Positions 8,216-15,329 of a stretch of 22,259 bases of DNA are shown here, piece after piece. The stretch comes from Rhabdothermincola sp037478855 (GTDB lineage Bacteria > Actinomycetota > Acidimicrobiia > Acidimicrobiales > Acidimicrobilacustridaceae). The stretch lies in assembly GCA_037478855.1 (NCBI GenBank), contig JBBFLY010000048.1:1-22259 (forward strand). Direction: 5' to 3'. A program made the position numbers and the translations under genes. The notes beneath the pieces were generated by a model. It did not search any database. It was given only the letters and a program-made list of their open reading frames with translations, and was not told the origin of the DNA. Positions within the stretch are counted from its first letter, which is position 1; every line of letters begins with the position of its first letter.

Positions 8216-9673
8216 TCAGGACTCCTCGGGCATCCAGTTGGCGTGGAAGCCGAAGGGGACTCGGCGGGGGAGCTGAACGGTGGCCACCGGCCCGGCGGCC
8301 ACGTCGCGTGCGTCGAGGATCACCAGCTCGCTGGTGTCGCGCTCGTCGTCGTAGACGAGGTTGAGCAACCAACCGTCGTCCTCAGCCGATCCGTCCGGGT
8401 CGGCGGCGAACACGCTCTCGCCGACGTGTCCGTGGGGGCCGGGCGTCCACATCGTTCGGCTGCCGTCGGTCTCGTCGTACTTGACGATGGTGTCGAAGTC
8501 GCCCATGCGTCGGCCGGGTTGGCGGAGCGCAGACAGGTACAGCCAGCGCACCTTCACCCCGTTGTAGGCGTCGTTGATCCGGTTGAAGTCGCCACCGAGG
8601 TCGTCGATCGGCTCCCACCCGGCCGTGCCCTTCGCCAGGTCGATCCAAAAGCGCGCTGGGCGGCCGGGCTCGGGGTCGGCGACCGACTGGTCGAGTGGAG
8701 CATCTGCATCGATGCCGAAGTTGGGAGCATCGAAGCGAGAGCCGCACAGCACGATGCGGTCACCTTCGCTCCAGCCGCTCCAGAAGTGCTGGACGTGACC
8801 GGGTTCGATCTCGTACCAGGTGAGCTCATCGGCGTGGCCGTCGCGGGGCATGACACCGAGGCGGGCGCCGTTCTCGGGTCTCCAGGAGACCATGGGTCCG
8901 TGCCCGATCGTCTCGACGTTGAACACGATCGGGGAGTCGAGGAAGACCGCGTACTCCTCGGTGATGACGAAGTCGTGCATCATCACCGGTGCGGGGAGGT
9001 CGAGGTCGACGTGGTGCACGAGCTGGCCCGAAGCGTCGACCACGAAGTAGTGCAGGTACGGTGGGAACAGCGAGTAGCCGAAGCAGAGCAGCTCGCCGGT
9101 GCGTGGATCGATCCGTGGGTGGGCGGTCATCGGGCCGCGCAGGCGGCCACCGAAGTCGTACTCGCCGATGGTGTCGAGCTCTGCGCTGATCTCGGTTGGC
9201 AGTCCACCCTCCCAGAGGGCGAGCCAGCGGCCGGCGTGGCGGATGACGTGGGTGTTGGCCACGTTCTTGACCGGACCGGCATCGCCGGTGAGGGACCGGT
9301 CCGGGAAGTCGAGGATGTTGCCGAGGCCCGGGTAGATGGCCCGACCGAGGGCCACCTCGGCGAGCAGGCCCCGTGAGCGCACCCACCGGTTGCGGTAGCT
9401 CGCCTGACCGTCTCTGAGCGTGATGGCGTGGATCATGCCGTCGCCATCGAGCAGGTTGTAGCGGCCGATGGGCTCAAAGAGGGGATTGGGGCCGTTGCGC
9501 ACGAACGTGCCTCGAAGCCCGGCAGGCAGCTCACCGGTGATGGTCAGATCGGCGACGTCGATCTCATCGGCGACGGGCGCCAGGTTGCCCATCAGGTCGG
9601 GCTGGTTGGCGGCATTGGTAACCCGGCCCCGAAGCTCGATGTGCTCCGGTCCGCGGTGTGCGATGGCGGTCAT
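8216..9673 (-). CDS. Carotenoid oxygenase family protein 1 (apocarotenoid/stilbene-cleaving type)
   Basis: 485 residues. The family uses a four-histidine Fe(II) centre on a seven-bladed beta-propeller to cleave C=C double bonds with O2 in carotenoids, apocarotenoids, stilbenes or isoeugenol-like phenylpropenes. The four ligands are visible: H185 in TAHPRIDP, H233 in MMHDF, H296 in QHFWSGW and H477 in GFHANWM. The N-terminal GTFVRNGPNPLFEP and the DGDGMIHAI stretch are also family hallmarks. The protein ends 8 residues after the last ligand. I chose the ATG at 9673 because AGGGAG lies just upstream; an in-frame GTG at 9721 would add 16 residues. It is divergent from the Rieske gene across a short region with two inverted repeats. 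The substrate cannot be deduced. Confidence 0.9.
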   Translation of the reverse strand: MTAIAHRGPEHIELRGRVTNAANQPDLMGNLAPVADEIDVADLTITGELPAGLRGTFVRNGPNPLFEPIGRYNLLDGDGMIHAITLRDGQASYRNRWVRSRGLLAEVALGRAIYPGLGNILDFPDRSLTGDAGPVKNVANTHVIRHAGRWLALWEGGLPTEISAELDTIGEYDFGGRLRGPMTAHPRIDPRTGELLCFGYSLFPPYLHYFVVDASGQLVHHVDLDLPAPVMMHDFVITEEYAVFLDSPIVFNVETIGHGPMVSWRPENGARLGVMPRDGHADELTWYEIEPGHVQHFWSGWSEGDRIVLCGSRFDAPNFGIDADAPLDQSVADPEPGRPARFWIDLAKGTAGWEPIDDLGGDFNRINDAYNGVKVRWLYLSALRQPGRRMGDFDTIVKYDETDGSRTMWTPGPHGHVGESVFAADPDGSAEDDGWLLNLVYDDERDTSELVILDARDVAAGPVATVQLPRRVPFGFHANWMPEES

Positions 9674-9692
9674 GGTCGCTCCCTGCTCGAGT

Positions 9693-9709
9693 CCGTCGAC
9701 CGTCGACGG
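9693..9709. promoter_or_regulatory. Perfect 8-bp inverted repeat in the leader of carotenoid oxygenase 1
   Basis: CCGTCGAC and GTCGACGG are separated by one base. The site is 20-36 bp upstream of the chosen ATG. It may be a repressor operator or a transcript structure. GC-rich DNA gives such palindromes more easily than AT-rich DNA, so the call is cautious. Confidence 0.35.
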
Positions 9710-9728
9710 GTTGCGCTTCACGCAGTAA

Positions 9729-9743
9729 CTTAATCATGTTAAG
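9729..9743. promoter_or_regulatory. AT-rich inverted repeat between divergent genes, candidate operator
   Basis: CTTAATCATGTTAAG is a near-perfect dyad (CTTAA/TTAAG around CATG, with one extra T). It is an AT-rich island in GC-rich DNA, sits between the divergent carotenoid oxygenase and Rieske genes, and overlaps a TAAGTT that could be a minus-strand -10 box. Such sites are typical operators for dimeric repressors such as TetR or MarR types. Which regulator binds is unknown. Confidence 0.5.
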
Positions 9744-9834
9744 CCATCGTCGCCGGCTGACCGCGGGCAGAGCGCCGGTCACGGACTCGATGGGCAGGCC
9801 GACGCGACGAGCATGACGAAGGGGGGTCGCACCG

Positions 9835-11049
9835 GTGGACGCAGCGCTCGAGCAACGGATCCGCGACCGGCTCAGCTTCGAGAGAGCTCGGACGGAGCCG
9901 CCTGCGGACGCGGTACCGGTTCCGCCCATCCCCGTGAGCCGCTACACGAACCAGACGCTCTTCGAGCTCGAGCAGGAGCGCGTGTTCGGGCGTTGCTGGC
10001 TCTTCGCCGGTCACGAATCGGAGTGGCCGGAAGCAGGGTCGTACCGGCGGTTCTCCCGCTCGGGCGCCCCGCTGGTCATCGTGCGCGGCGACGACGGGCT
10101 GCTACGGGCCTTCTACGACGCCTGTCGGCATCGGGCCGCGCCGGTCACCCGCGACGAGTGCGGGACCGCCCGGCGGCTCACCTGCCAGTACCACAGTTGG
10201 AGCTACGGCACCGACGGTGCCCTGCAGGCGGTGCCCGAGGCGCGCAGCTTCGTCGGGCTCAACACCACCGCCCTCGGTCTGGTGCCGGTGCGGTGCGAGA
10301 CGTGGGAGGGGTGGGTCTTCGTCAGCGAGGACCCGGAGGCGACGTCACTGGTCGAGTTCCTCGGACCCGTCGCCGAGCAGATGGTCGACATCAACGGGCC
10401 GGCGATGCGCCTCGTCGGCACCCAGCACCACCACCTCGCCTGCAACTGGAAGCTGGTGGTGGACGCCTTCCTCGAGGTGTACCACATCCGCACCGTCCAC
10501 CCCGACAACGCCGCGCTGCTCTACGACGACCGGGCGACCACGGTGGCGATGCTGCCGAACGGGCACAGCCGGCTCACCGTTGACAAGCGGGAGGAGCTGC
10601 GTGACCTGCCGATGGTCTCGCCCGAGCATGACAACCCCGCGGTGCCACTGCTGTGGCGGCAGACCTCGACATCCTTCGGCATCTTCCCGAACCTGGTGGT
10701 GCCGATGGACACCGGCGCGTTCACCTTCCTGTGCATCTGGCCGGTCGACGTCGGGCGCACCGAGCTGGAGCTGCGCTGGTACGCGCCGGCCTGGACCGGT
10801 GACCAGCTGCCCGATGAGCACGTGCTGCGCATGAAGCTGTTTGAGACCGTGATGGCTCAGGACACGGCCAACCTCTCCCACATCCAGGCCTCGGTGGCTT
10901 CCCGGGGTGCCAGGCCGTTCCAGATCGGCTGGCACGAACGGCTCATCCACCACTTCCACCGCTCCCTCGACCTGGCCATTGGTGTGGACCTGCTCCCACC
11001 GGGCCTCGCGGTCTCCGATGCGCTCGACCGCTTCGTGGAGCCGTGCTGA
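9835..11049 (+). CDS. Rieske [2Fe-2S] aromatic ring-hydroxylating-type oxygenase, alpha subunit
   Basis: 404 residues, GTG start after a G-rich ribosome binding site (AAGGGGGG). The N-terminal Rieske domain has C97-R-H99 and C117-x2-H120 (CRHRAAP...CQYHSW), which bind the [2Fe-2S] cluster. The C-terminal domain has the mononuclear iron site: D210 (bridging residue, in VVDAFLE), H217 and H222 (YHIRTVH), and D343 (AQDTANL). These are the standard residues for O2 activation in hydroxylation or O-/N-demethylation. No beta subunit, ferredoxin or reductase gene is adjacent, so electron donors must be encoded elsewhere. It is divergent from carotenoid oxygenase 1 and overlaps the downstream lipoprotein gene. 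Substrate unknown. Confidence 0.92.
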   Translation: MDAALEQRIRDRLSFERARTEPPADAVPVPPIPVSRYTNQTLFELEQERVFGRCWLFAGHESEWPEAGSYRRFSRSGAPLVIVRGDDGLLRAFYDACRHRAAPVTRDECGTARRLTCQYHSWSYGTDGALQAVPEARSFVGLNTTALGLVPVRCETWEGWVFVSEDPEATSLVEFLGPVAEQMVDINGPAMRLVGTQHHHLACNWKLVVDAFLEVYHIRTVHPDNAALLYDDRATTVAMLPNGHSRLTVDKREELRDLPMVSPEHDNPAVPLLWRQTSTSFGIFPNLVVPMDTGAFTFLCIWPVDVGRTELELRWYAPAWTGDQLPDEHVLRMKLFETVMAQDTANLSHIQASVASRGARPFQIGWHERLIHHFHRSLDLAIGVDLLPPGLAVSDALDRFVEPC

Positions 11050-11867
11050 GACGTCGTCGGAGAGCCGTCGCCCTCGCAGTGGGCGCGCTGGTGCTGGCGC
11101 TCGCCGGCTGCGGCGGGTCAGCTTCCGGCTCGGGTCGGCCTGGTGGTGGATCGGAGCGCGCGGAGTCGCCTCCGGGGGCCGAGCTGGCCGGACGCTGGGC
11201 GCACTACGACATCGTCGCCTACGAGAACCCGCTCATGAAGACGATGATCATCAGCTACGGCTTCACCGACTTCAGCGTCGAGGACGGCCAGCTCATCGAG
11301 TCGGAGCAGTTCTGCCATGCGGACCAGGTCAGCGATCTGCCGATCCGGACCGTCATGGCCGACGCCGCCACGCAGGCCATCAGGCCGGCGAGCACCCCGG
11401 TCGAGGTCTCGGGCCCGCTCGGCGCGCGTCGCATCCGCCGGCCGGCCACCCCGACCCCGATCGGGATCCGTCTCGACGACCCCGCCAACGAGCCGCTGCC
11501 GAGCGACCCGGACGATCCTCGTGTGGTCGACGACGACGGAGATGGCAAACCGGGCGTCACCGTCGTGGTCCACTTCGGTGAGGGCGACACCGGCGAGCTG
11601 TACCTGGCCCGCCGGGAGATCTTCGCCTACGACCTGACCCAGGACGGGCCCGACTCGATCACCGGTGAGGTCACCGACCACTCCGAGCAGCTCCTCATCG
11701 GTGCCTCCACCGACCTGCTCCGAGCTGTCGATGCCCGCTGGGAGCAGGTGCCCGACCGGTCACGCAGCCCGATCCTCCTCAAGCGTGTCGGGGCCGAGTG
11801 GGACTGTGCCCGTCTGATGGCCGAGCGGGATGTGCTGTTCCCCCCAGACCCACCGATCCGCTGGTGA
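11043..11867 (+). CDS. Uncharacterised lipoprotein coupled to the Rieske oxygenase
   Basis: 274 residues from a GTG that lies inside the end of the Rieske gene (7 bp overlap, reading GTGCTGA). Translation is therefore probably coupled. The N-terminus MLRRRRRAVALAVGALVLALAGC has a basic head, a hydrophobic core and a clear lipobox LAGC, with C23 lipidated, so the protein should be anchored outside the cytoplasmic membrane. The mature region starts with a Gly/Ser linker. It contains DDDGDGKPG (about 163-171), which resembles a Ca2+-binding loop as in dockerin or EF-hand-like sequences, and two cysteines (91, 255) that could form a disulfide. I do not recognise the family. The coupling suggests a role in substrate capture, uptake or sensing for the neighbouring oxygenases (inference). 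Confidence 0.85.
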   Translation: MLRRRRRAVALAVGALVLALAGCGGSASGSGRPGGGSERAESPPGAELAGRWAHYDIVAYENPLMKTMIISYGFTDFSVEDGQLIESEQFCHADQVSDLPIRTVMADAATQAIRPASTPVEVSGPLGARRIRRPATPTPIGIRLDDPANEPLPSDPDDPRVVDDDGDGKPGVTVVVHFGEGDTGELYLARREIFAYDLTQDGPDSITGEVTDHSEQLLIGASTDLLRAVDARWEQVPDRSRSPILLKRVGAEWDCARLMAERDVLFPPDPPIRW

Positions 11868-11869
11868 GT

Positions 11870-11882
11870 CCGGCGACGCCGG
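11870..11882 (+). terminator. Short GC hairpin after the lipoprotein gene
   Basis: CCGGC-GAC-GCCGG begins three bases after the stop codon. There is no T-run, so it may be a weak or Rho-assisted stop, or chance. Confidence 0.2.
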
Positions 11883-11967
11883 GTGCGCGCGTGGGCCGAC
11901 CCGCTCGGTGATCGGGATGCGCGCGGATGGTTCGGTGCGGTCCCTCACGCGCGCCCCGCTTGTGCTA

Positions 11968-11998
11968 AACACTGTTCATCAGTCGGGTGAACAGTGTT
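11968..11998. promoter_or_regulatory. Perfect 11-bp inverted repeat, candidate operator of carotenoid oxygenase 2
   Basis: AACACTGTTCA (11968-11978) and TGAACAGTGTT (11988-11998) are exact inverted copies around a 9-base spacer. The site is 110 bp upstream of the carotenoid oxygenase 2 start and 100 bp after the lipoprotein stop. It is AT-richer than its surroundings. The size and symmetry fit a TetR-family or similar dimeric operator. A terminator is less likely, since no T-run follows and the arms are not GC-rich. Confidence 0.55.
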
Positions 11999-12033
11999 CG
12001 ACCTGGCTGATCAACTGTCCGATCCGGTCTCGT

Positions 12034-12069
12034 CCATCCCGTTCCACCCCGCCCGTTCCATCCCGTTCC
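12034..12069. repeat. Direct repeat CCATCCCGTTCC
   Basis: The 12-mer occurs exactly at 12034-12045 and 12058-12069, 24 bp apart, with a degenerate copy between. It lies in the leader of carotenoid oxygenase 2. It may be a tandem activator site or a simple-sequence remnant. Confidence 0.4.
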
Positions 12070-12107
12070 GGCGGTTTCGATGAGACGTCGTCGAGAGGAG
12101 ACGGCCG

Positions 12108-13829
12108 ATGCCCACCCCACGCAGCCTGACCAGTGCCCCACACCAGGACTTCGATCTCGAGCTCGTCGCCGGAGAATGGCCGGCGGACATCAGCGGCGAG
12201 GTGCTCTACTCGAGCCCCCAGAACCTGGGTGGTCTGCCGTACCGGATCTTCGACTTCGGCGCGATCTGCCGGCTGTCGCTGGAGCCCGGCACCCGAGGCG
12301 CAGCGCCCGGCCGGTTCCGCTGGCAGAGCGTCTCGATCGAGACCCCCGGCAAGCGCCTCTGGAACCGCCATCCGGAGCTGTTCGGCACGAGTCCGACGGG
12401 ATACGTCTCCCCGTTCGGACCCCCCAACGCGGCGAACACGGCACCGCTGCCGTGGGGCAGACGCCTCTATGCGACCTGGGACGCCGGGCGGCCCGTCGAG
12501 CTGCACCCTGACACGCTCGAGTTCGTCGCCGAGGTCGGCCACATCGACTCCTGGGGCGGCTCATCGCTGCCGACCAGCGGGGTCCTTCCGTTTCTGATCT
12601 CGTCCGCACACCCCGTCGCCGACCCGGAGCGCGACTGCCTCTGGACGGTCAAGCTCGAGCTCGTCAGCTCCCCGACACCCGGCATGCGCCCCTCGCTCGT
12701 GCGCTACGACCGTGCCGACGGCACCCAGGTGCGCCACTGGCCCCTCGACGGCATCACCTTCTCCGGTTCGATCCACACGGTCAGCCAGACTCGCGACTGG
12801 GTGATCCTGTGCGACTCCGGCAACTTCAAAGCCGACCTCAACGAGATGCTCGGCGGCGAGCGCACGACCACCATCGATCACGAGGTGCCGGTCTGGCTCA
12901 TCCGCAAGGACGCGATCGAGGGGCTTCCCTCGGGCACACCCGTCACGCCGGTGTGCTTCACCATGTCACCACCCAACGGGCACTACTACGCCCGCTGGGA
13001 CGACAGCGACGGCATCTCGGTGGTGTGGGAGGGGATGGACCTGATGGATCTCGCCCTGTACCTGCGCCCCGACGACCTCGATGTCAACGGCAACCTCGTC
13101 GACCCCGGGGTGGTCGGTCTCTACAACATGGCCATGGCCCCCGAGACGATCGTCGAGGTGCTCTTCGACCCGGAGAGCGGCAAGGTGATCGACCAGGGCC
13201 GTTTCCGGGAGGACTGGACCTTCAACCTGCAGCTCTCGGCCATGGACTGGAGCCTCGAGGGGATGAGCAGCCCGACGCTGCATCACGTCGACTACCAGGG
13301 CTGCCGCCCCGGCAACATCTCGGCACGAGCCGCGAAGCTGTACGCGGACCGCATCGACCTCGACCAGCTGCGCGAGGAGACTCCGGGCGCGCTGTGCTCC
13401 TTCGAGCGTCCCGGCATGCGGCTCACCGCCAGATGGGAGTACCCCGACACCGAGGACCTCATCACCTCACCCGCGTTCGTGCCGCGGGCGCCCGGCGCCG
13501 ACCCCCGGGCCAGCTCCTACGCAGGCCGCATACCGGGAGGGCACGACGGTTACGTGATCCAACCCGTCTGCAACGACCGTGGCTTCCGGGTGGAGGTCTT
13601 CGACGCCGCCCGGGTGGGCGACGGACCGATCGCCACGCTGCGGAGCGTCAACGGTGAGACGATCCCGCTGATCCTCCACGCGGCGTGGTGGCCGGGTGGC
13701 GACGACCTCGTCGATGCGCAGCGCCTGCGCTTCTCTTCCGAGGTCACCGAGGAGTCCCTGGCGTCGCTCCCCGAGGAGCTGCAGGCCGCCGTGCGCGAGG
13801 TCGCCGACGAGTGCGATCAGCTCTGGTGA
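12108..13829 (+). CDS. Carotenoid oxygenase family protein 2 (divergent, extended C-terminus)
   Basis: 573 residues. The ATG is preceded by GAGAGGAG (12093-12100). The four Fe-binding histidines are recognisable: H168 in SSAHPVADPER, H223 in SGSIHTVSQ, H292 in PNGHYYARWDD and H524 in LILHAAWWP. The protein is much diverged from carotenoid oxygenase 1: its N-terminus is different (GEVLYSSPQNLGG replaces the usual GTFVRNGPNP), it has extra insertions, and about 49 residues follow the last ligand, including an acidic, probably helical tail. It lacks a signal peptide. Family activity is oxidative C=C cleavage, but the divergence leaves both substrate and exact reaction open. It follows the Rieske-lipoprotein pair on the same strand after a 240-bp gap with its own candidate operator, so it is probably transcribed separately. 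Confidence 0.85.
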   Translation: MPTPRSLTSAPHQDFDLELVAGEWPADISGEVLYSSPQNLGGLPYRIFDFGAICRLSLEPGTRGAAPGRFRWQSVSIETPGKRLWNRHPELFGTSPTGYVSPFGPPNAANTAPLPWGRRLYATWDAGRPVELHPDTLEFVAEVGHIDSWGGSSLPTSGVLPFLISSAHPVADPERDCLWTVKLELVSSPTPGMRPSLVRYDRADGTQVRHWPLDGITFSGSIHTVSQTRDWVILCDSGNFKADLNEMLGGERTTTIDHEVPVWLIRKDAIEGLPSGTPVTPVCFTMSPPNGHYYARWDDSDGISVVWEGMDLMDLALYLRPDDLDVNGNLVDPGVVGLYNMAMAPETIVEVLFDPESGKVIDQGRFREDWTFNLQLSAMDWSLEGMSSPTLHHVDYQGCRPGNISARAAKLYADRIDLDQLREETPGALCSFERPGMRLTARWEYPDTEDLITSPAFVPRAPGADPRASSYAGRIPGGHDGYVIQPVCNDRGFRVEVFDAARVGDGPIATLRSVNGETIPLILHAAWWPGGDDLVDAQRLRFSSEVTEESLASLPEELQAAVREVADECDQLW

Positions 13830-13875
13830 GCGACGTCCTTCGACCGCGCCGCGCGCCGGCGAGCGACGTCCGCCG

Positions 13876-14535
13876 TCAGCCCGGACGGCGAGCCGTCGCG
13901 AGGAACAGGGAGTAAGGCACCCCGTCGCGGACGAGCTCACCGCAGTCCGCGAGCTCCACGCTGGCGAAGCCCGCCGCGCGGAGCTGCTCGGCGATCTCCG
14001 AGCGGTGGAAGCCGTGATGGCCACCGAAGCCCTCGCCATGGAAGGAGCCGTCCTCGTGGTCGAGGTCGACCACACACAGGTACCCACCGGGGGTGAGGAG
14101 CATGGCGAAGCGCTCCAGCACCACGGCCAGATCGGGGATGTGATGGAGGGTCATCACCGTGACGATCAGGTCGAACTGCTCGTCAGGTGGGGGTTCGGTG
14201 GCCAGGTCGATCGACCAGACGCGAGCGTCGGTCGGCAGGATGCCCGCCTCGATCTTCGACCGCATCACGGCCCTCATGCCCTCGGAGGTGTCCGCCAACG
14301 TGACGGGGCCGAGCTGGTCACGCAGCGCCTGGGTGACCAGGCCGGTGCCGGCGCCGTACTCGAGCACGCGGGTGTCGGGACCGAGCGGCACGGCAGCCGC
14401 GAGGGCGGCGGCCACGGCCGCGGCCCGCTCGACCTTGGCCGGATCGTCGTCCCAGGTCGCGGCCTGCTCGTCGAAGTACGCGGGCCCGATCCCTCCGCCG
14501 CCGGTGGACGCGTCGCGCGAGTGGGCATGGGTCAT
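13876..14535 (-). CDS. Class I SAM-dependent methyltransferase
   Basis: 219 residues from the ATG at 14535. Motif I is VLEYGAGTGLVT (SAM-binding glycine-rich loop, about 48-59). It is followed by a post-I acidic position (TLADTSEGM), motif IV-like FDLIVTVMTLHHI and GGYLCVVDLDHEDG. These define a small Rossmann-fold methyltransferase of the Methyltransf_11/25 type, whose substrate cannot be inferred. The frame stays open upstream to 15048, but that extension crosses the tandem repeat and the TetR gene and has no homology, so I reject it. There is no Shine-Dalgarno sequence; a -10-like TAGCGT lies 7 bp before the ATG, suggesting a leaderless transcript. It is convergent with carotenoid oxygenase 2 and lies 170 bp downstream of the TetR gene. 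Confidence 0.88.
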   Translation of the reverse strand: MTHAHSRDASTGGGGIGPAYFDEQAATWDDDPAKVERAAAVAAALAAAVPLGPDTRVLEYGAGTGLVTQALRDQLGPVTLADTSEGMRAVMRSKIEAGILPTDARVWSIDLATEPPPDEQFDLIVTVMTLHHIPDLAVVLERFAMLLTPGGYLCVVDLDHEDGSFHGEGFGGHHGFHRSEIAEQLRAAGFASVELADCGELVRDGVPYSLFLATARRPG

Positions 14536-14536
14536 G

Positions 14537-14555
14537 CGCCCGACGCTATCGGGCG
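14537..14555. promoter_or_regulatory. Dyad and -10-like box directly at the methyltransferase start
   Basis: CGCCCGA and TCGGGCG flank a five-base centre, one base upstream of the methyltransferase ATG. Read on the minus strand, the dyad contains TAGCGT (14548 to 14543), a TANNNT -10 box 7 bp before the ATG. A protein bound here would block a leaderless promoter. Confidence 0.4.
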
Positions 14556-14620
14556 GGAGCCTCGCGACGGCGACGGCGGCAGCGCCGAGCTCCCGGTCGT
14601 GGACCGCGGGCGGCAGGTGG

Positions 14621-14705
14621 TCGGAGGGGAGAGTGGGTCGGAGGGGAGAGTGGGTCGGAGGGGAGAGTGGGTCGGAGGGGAGAGTGGGTCGGAGGAGAGA
14701 GTGGG
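14621..14705. repeat. Five tandem copies of a 17-bp repeat
   Basis: The unit TCGGAGGGGAGAGTGGG is repeated five times without spacers. Copies 1-4 are identical and copy 5 has one G-to-A change. The array ends exactly at the TetR stop codon, which is read on the minus strand from 14708. It fills half of the TetR-methyltransferase gap. The strand bias is extreme: G/A-rich on plus, C/T-rich on minus. The 17-bp period is not a multiple of three, so it is not a coding repeat. It is a minisatellite prone to copy-number change. Confidence 0.95.
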
Positions 14706-15323
14706 TTACTCCCGGGCGCCGTAGCCCCGCAAGATCCGGTCGGTCACCTCGTCCACCATCGCCGCTTCCGTCTCGGGTGCCATCTGCACGCCGAGAGCGA
14801 ACAAGCTGGCGATGCCGTGGACACCCGCCCACAGGGTCATCGCCACGGTGAGCGGCTCCACCGGATCGAGGTGACCCGCGGCGATCGCGTCCTCCAGTGC
14901 ACGAAGCGCCGTGCGGAACGCTCGGGTCGCCGCCGGCAGCTCGCTGCCCTCGGGGACGATGAGCAGCCCTCCCAGATCCGGGGGGAAGAGGAACATGACC
15001 CGGAACAGCTCCGGGTCGTCTCGGGATAGCTGCACATACGTGCGGCACTGCGCCCGCACCCGCTCGAGTGGCCTGTCGGGATCGCTGTCGGCGTCGATCT
15101 GCCGGTAGCGGACCATCAGCTCCTCGAACTGGCGCTCGGCGACCGCTCGCAGCAGGTCCTCCTTATCGCGGAAGTGGCTGTAGAACGCCGGCGCCGTGAC
15201 CGAGAACCGGTCGGCGAGGCGCCGCAGCGTGAGGGCCTCGAGGCCCTCGGCGGAGATCAGCCGGCGGGCTTCATCGACGATCAGCTCGCGACCCAGCCTC
15301 GGTCGGGCGACAGCTGCGGGCAC
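14706..15323 (-). CDS. TetR-family transcriptional regulator
   Basis: 205 residues from a GTG. Residues about 14-60 form the TetR DNA-binding domain: LIVDEARRLISAEGLEALTLRRLADRFSVTAPAFYSHFRDKEDLL is split here as helix 1 (VDEARRLISAEG), the HTH (LTLRRLADRFSV) and the recognition end (TAPAFYSHFRDKEDLL). The C-terminal ligand/dimer domain includes TLWAGVHGIASLF, as in the WHG-type C-terminal domain. The effector is unknown. The gene has no Shine-Dalgarno sequence, and TATGCT lies 6 bp upstream of the GTG, so it is probably leaderless. It lies 52 bp downstream of the fluoride transporter gene. Candidate targets are the dyads at 14537, 11968 and 9729, but nothing in the sequence pairs it with one of them. 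Confidence 0.9.
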   Translation of the reverse strand: MPAAVARPRLGRELIVDEARRLISAEGLEALTLRRLADRFSVTAPAFYSHFRDKEDLLRAVAERQFEELMVRYRQIDADSDPDRPLERVRAQCRTYVQLSRDDPELFRVMFLFPPDLGGLLIVPEGSELPAATRAFRTALRALEDAIAAGHLDPVEPLTVAMTLWAGVHGIASLFALGVQMAPETEAAMVDEVTDRILRGYGARE

Positions 15324-15329
15324 CAGGCG

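Noticed and set aside
7922..9376. 484-residue open frame on the plus strand
   Set aside because: Antisense to carotenoid oxygenase 1 and the esterase; no recognisable domain.
9674..9721. GTG at 9721 as the carotenoid oxygenase 1 start
   Set aside because: The ATG at 9673 has a good AGGGAG ribosome binding site and homology begins after it; a -10-like TAAGTT at 9732-9727 leaves the longer form possible but less likely.
11968..11998. Rho-independent terminator of the lipoprotein gene
   Set aside because: No T-run follows, the arms are AT-richer than the surroundings, and it is 100 bp after the stop codon; an operator fits better.
14621..14705. CRISPR-like array
   Set aside because: The 17-bp copies are contiguous with no spacers and no cas genes are nearby.
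14536..15048. N-terminal extension of the methyltransferase to 15048
   Set aside because: The extension would run through the 17-bp repeat and the TetR gene in another frame; the SAM methyltransferase domain begins just after the ATG at 14535.
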